DNA from: DASXIF01 sp036498145
GTDB taxonomy: Bacteria > Actinomycetota > Actinomycetes > Mycobacteriales > Jatrophihabitantaceae
DNA: 64,000 nucleotides
Assembly (NCBI GenBank): GCA_963708625.1
Contig: CAVPSV010000004.1
Location: 62,001 to 126,000, forward strand
Direction of reading: 5' to 3'
Shown here: positions 62,301-64,000 of the stretch, one piece after another
Numbering within the stretch: the first letter of the stretch is position 1
Layout: the number at the start of each line of letters is the position of its first letter
Notes under the pieces: model-generated
What the model was told of the DNA's origin: nothing
The model's database searches: none
Seen by the model: only the letters and a program-made list of their open reading frames with translations
Program-made: the position numbers and the translations under genes

Positions 62301-63996
62301 TCGCCTGCTCGCCTCCACCGCGGTTAAGCACCTCTGTGTCGATACCTCGGTTGCCGAGTGCGTCGGCAACGTTGCTCGGAAGTTGATCCAACCGCGCAGA
62401 CCCACCATCGACGTCCAGGTTCAGGCCGTTCACGTTGCTGGCTAGGCCGTCGCCAGCCGTCTGTTCGGCGCGGCCGCCCCAGTCCTTCGGACCGCTGAGG
62501 TCGGATACGTCATGCTCCAGCGGCGTAGTGGAGGGTGAGACTGCCGAAGCGTCGGTAGCGGGCGGAGCGGCCTGCCATTCGCCGCTCTGCGCGAGTGGAT
62601 CGACTCCCTCCGTCGCAGCGTCGTCGTCCCCCGGCCCCCCAACGTTCGGCTCGGTGTTCGCCTCAGCGTTGGCGGCAGAAGTGGCGGAGGTGTCGACGGA
62701 GGTCGCCGGCGGGATTGCTCCACCGGGCGGGGCAGCCTGCCATTCGCCGCTCTGCGCGAGCGGGTCCACGTCGGGTTCGACGGATTCCGATGGGGCCGCC
62801 CCGTTGCCGTCCGCGGGTGCGTTGCTCCCGGACGGCTCGGGTGCGGGGGCGTCGCTGGGTGGCGGCGCGTTGTTGTCGTCGGCGGGTGCGCGATCGAGTT
62901 GTTCCGGCGCGGGACCGTCACTGGGCGAGGGCGCGTTGTTGTCGCCGGCAGGTGCCCGGTCGAGGTTTTCCCATCCTTGCTGGTCACCGGCGAAGTCCGG
63001 CAGGTCAGCGGCGCGCCGGTCCGCGGCTGGGGTCGCGGCGTAGACGTCGGCGGCGAGCTTGTCGACCGCGGCCGCCATCCGATTCTGCGCCACGTCGAGC
63101 TGTGCGCGCGCCTCAGCCACGGCGGCGTCGCGCCCGGCGCCTTCCGGGAGCGCCCGAGCGTCACTCAACGCGGCGACGGCAGCTTGCCGATCAGCCTGAG
63201 CCGCGGCGACGTCGCGGACGGCGGCGTTCGTCATCACGTCTTTCTGCGCTGCCGCGGTGCCGGATGCCGTCGCCCCCGGACCGAGGGCGGCGCGCTCGGC
63301 CGGATCGAACAGTTGACCGGCACGCGGCGTCTGCATGTAGTCGTGAATGTCGGCGGCGACGGAGCGGGACACCTCGCCGCGGACGGAGCTCTGCAAGGTC
63401 TCGTGCTGTGCCAACTGCTGCGTCTTGTCCGCGATTGCCGCGTCGCGCGCCAAGGACGCTGGCTGGCTACGCAGATCGTTTATCTCCCGGCCGATCTGGT
63501 TGCTGCGGACCTGACTGGCCGCCCTCGCGTCGCTCAGATCCGAATAGCGTTCGGTCGACAGCTTGTTCGGATCACTCGCGGTCGCTGCCGACCCGGGCTG
63601 GCCGGGCGCCGGTGTCGGCGCCGGGCCGGGCGCGGGCTGAGTCGCAGCCAGAGCATCCACACCCGGTGCCGGCTGAGTCGCAGCCAGAGCATCCACACCC
63701 GGTGCCGGCTGAGTCGCAGCCAGAGCATCCACACCCGGTGCCGGCCGAGTCGCGGCCAACGCATCGACACCAGGCAGGGTTGCCGCTTGGGCAGCATCCG
63801 GGAGCGTTGCCGGCAGCGCGGGAGAGTCCGCCGGCGTTACCCCTGACCCGTCCGGCGTCGGCGCCGCAGCTGCCGCCGACTCCGGAGCGACTACCGGCAC
63901 CGTGTCCGCATTGGCCAGCGCGGGGCCCGTGCCGTTCGACGGACCCCAGTCGAGCTCGTACCCCGCGGTGCCCTTGTTCGGGTCGTATCCGGCCAC
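59305..63996 (-). CDS. Very large repeat protein of helical hairpins and Pro/Ala linkers
   Basis: At least 1,563 residues, with GTG at 63996 four bases from the window edge, so the true start may lie beyond. No enzymatic domain is recognised. Parts: GVDALAATQPAP four times (about 74-122); helical hairpins with an xGxxRDAAxAxA turn at about 160-325, 649-782 and 843-976; DPLAQSGEW at 411, 466, 1116 and 1167; a globular-looking piece with DGGSARLDQLPSNVADALGN near 520-580; a hydrophobic helical segment near 1250-1350 (GDAVPIAGEALMAAPLAADV); and a Ser/Gly/Asp-rich end. No signal peptide is seen. It may be a structural or export-linked scaffold. Confidence 0.75.
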   Translation of the reverse strand: MAGYDPNKGTAGYELDWGPSNGTGPALANADTVPVVAPESAAAAAPTPDGSGVTPADSPALPATLPDAAQAATLPGVDALAATRPAPGVDALAATQPAPGVDALAATQPAPGVDALAATQPAPGPAPTPAPGQPGSAATASDPNKLSTERYSDLSDARAASQVRSNQIGREINDLRSQPASLARDAAIADKTQQLAQHETLQSSVRGEVSRSVAADIHDYMQTPRAGQLFDPAERAALGPGATASGTAAAQKDVMTNAAVRDVAAAQADRQAAVAALSDARALPEGAGRDAAVAEARAQLDVAQNRMAAAVDKLAADVYAATPAADRRAADLPDFAGDQQGWENLDRAPAGDNNAPSPSDGPAPEQLDRAPADDNNAPPPSDAPAPEPSGSNAPADGNGAAPSESVEPDVDPLAQSGEWQAAPPGGAIPPATSVDTSATSAANAEANTEPNVGGPGDDDAATEGVDPLAQSGEWQAAPPATDASAVSPSTTPLEHDVSDLSGPKDWGGRAEQTAGDGLASNVNGLNLDVDGGSARLDQLPSNVADALGNRGIDTEVLNRGGGEQAMIAGGPHADEAAGVIADQLNDPVTERMPNGSPDTPPSSSPPSGTDPAGSPISGPAPEGGQQPSPGSSGQPVDSDAASDLSNDAVLDVELANRDAALNAAYSEQNAASRAAVEAAQLPSGPERDAAVAQADAAWQAAEQKVSDASAAHSEIVGARIDAAQARMDQQAAREDFGRIGNSMDSGPAKDAALSAAADRFQEATAKVDAAQAKLDNLANDIAGRAPTPPNPDGEAAAGRPAPSPDAPATAAPSEQAASGAGTGQAAPAPAPGDAAARQSTEAVLDGELANRDAALNAAYSEQNAASRAAVEAAQLPPGAERDAAMAQADAAWQAADQKVSDASAAHSEIVEARIDAAQARMDQQAARENFGRIGNSMDSGPAKDAALSAAADRFQEATAKVDAAQAKLDNLANDIAAKNAGDTGAGSADSVTPNDSPAAAADSAAAGTADAQSPRTGPDSTPPSSSGTAPEPESPAPAGPPPTPAGQGDAAGNGAAGSDAVGSDAVADVGRADTAATETGAGTSDTAEPDGAAADTEPASDSGRGDLGASFAGDADPLAQSGEWQTAPTAGVDAPATSPAADADAAGPDTAESETGASQAASSDAADPLAQSGEWESAPTAGVQAPDVADGAPAASATDAATATDAASTTALASEGADATSASGALAESGTIAGAETAAGAGGMAEAAAVGDAVPIAGEALMAAPLAADVGQLIADATDSSYGHDAQVHQDVGNIAGDVFDVVSAPAQVLTGIADLANDVYDAATEDAPPADSSSMSGMSWDGARENLVSDVAHDLGGGTTADSNRTAHERVDAEKSEASQKSDAAKAQENREYASASSEQREESGRDTGAQGHGNDNTGNETSSSLHEAPAATGTHDGGWGSGQQPGQPSTTTAATEPASPDAGGAAPADGAGPDRPSLNGDGQSPPNADGAKSDAGHDASDGAESGHDGESGEGGASGASGGSEYRASEYSEGGGDSASASSESNDSSETNRSSGSSDQYA
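61069..61468 (-). repeat. Internal duplication, copy 2, within the giant repeat protein
   Basis: About 400 bases nearly identical to 61651-62050, offset 582 bases (194 codons). Encodes the pair of helical hairpins that begin NRDAALNAAYSEQN and end DAAQAKLDNLANDIA. Confidence 0.93.
61651..62050 (-). repeat. Internal duplication, copy 1, within the giant repeat protein
   Basis: The partner of 61069-61468. Differences are scattered single bases, many silent, so the duplication is recent or kept alike by gene conversion. Confidence 0.93.
63637..63773 (-). repeat. 36-base tandem repeat coding GVDALAATQPAP
   Basis: Three nearly exact units and a diverged fourth (GVDALAATRPAP), all in frame in the giant repeat protein. 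Period 36 bases, 12 residues. Confidence 0.9.
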
Positions 63997-64000
63997 AGAG

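Noticed and set aside
63637..63773. A CRISPR array, suggested by regular repeats
   Set aside because: The 36-base units are directly adjacent with no spacers and are in frame inside a protein gene.

Overview
The window is very GC-rich DNA with overlapping, densely packed genes. It comes from an actinomycete (Actinomycetota). Markers are a MshC-like mycothiol ligase, a mycothiol-dependent nitroreductase, paired clpP genes, a truncated haemoglobin O, and a gene order close to the Mycobacterium tuberculosis rne-ndk-folC-valS ... clpX-clpP-tig ... rpiB-pepN-glbO-aglA ... ettA-ssb segment (recalled, not searched). The extra mreBCD-mrdA-rodA block between ndk and the radical-SAM genes suggests a rod-shaped or hyphal lineage of the Frankia/Streptomyces/Jatrophihabitans type. 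The genus cannot be fixed from the sequence alone.

Region 1 (1-15 kb) is almost all on the minus strand. From high to low coordinates it holds valS, folC, a DUF4233 membrane protein, ndk, the cell-elongation operon mreB-mreC-mreD-mrdA-rodA, then a B12-binding radical SAM protein, its TIGR03936 partner and the first codons of ribonuclease E. Region 2 (15-23 kb) has a divergent ArsR-type regulator/MFS exporter pair, an M3 peptidase, and the proteostasis block clpX, clpP2, clpP1, tig. Region 3 (23-31 kb) has tRNA-Pro, tRNA-Gly, the MshC-like ligase, a secreted penicillin-acylase-type hydrolase, rpiB, a CtaG-like oxidase assembly protein, and several short genes whose reading frames are broken.

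Region 4 (31-47 kb) has pepN, a lytic transglycosylase, an unusual sigma factor continuous with a membrane protein, a repeat-bearing secreted protein, an amidase, an HNH nuclease, MscS, a flavin disulfide oxidoreductase, glbO behind a 23-bp tandem repeat, an alpha-glucosidase, and an ECF sigma factor with a beta-propeller membrane protein. Region 5 (47-57 kb) has ettA, ssb, a hydrolase/TetR operon with a readable operator, tRNA-Arg, and a fatty-acid desaturase with its ferredoxin reductase opposite a TetR regulator. It ends with pterin dehydratase, oligoribonuclease and tRNA-His. Region 6 (57.5-64 kb) has an N-terminal-SHOCT membrane protein, tRNA-Lys followed by what looks like the end of an IS481-type element, a small Ala-rich protein, and a very large repeat protein built from helical hairpins and linker motifs. 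This last pair is the least familiar part of the window.

A notable feature is the number of interrupted genes. Six lie between 27.8 and 35.6 kb: the coiled-coil protein, DUF952, nitroreductase, pepN and transglycosylase genes, with pepN interrupted several times. Two more are the beta-propeller gene (44.9-47.0 kb) and the desaturase (53.2-54.3 kb). Each keeps recognisable family sequence in successive frames, so local indel errors in the assembly are at least as likely as real gene decay.
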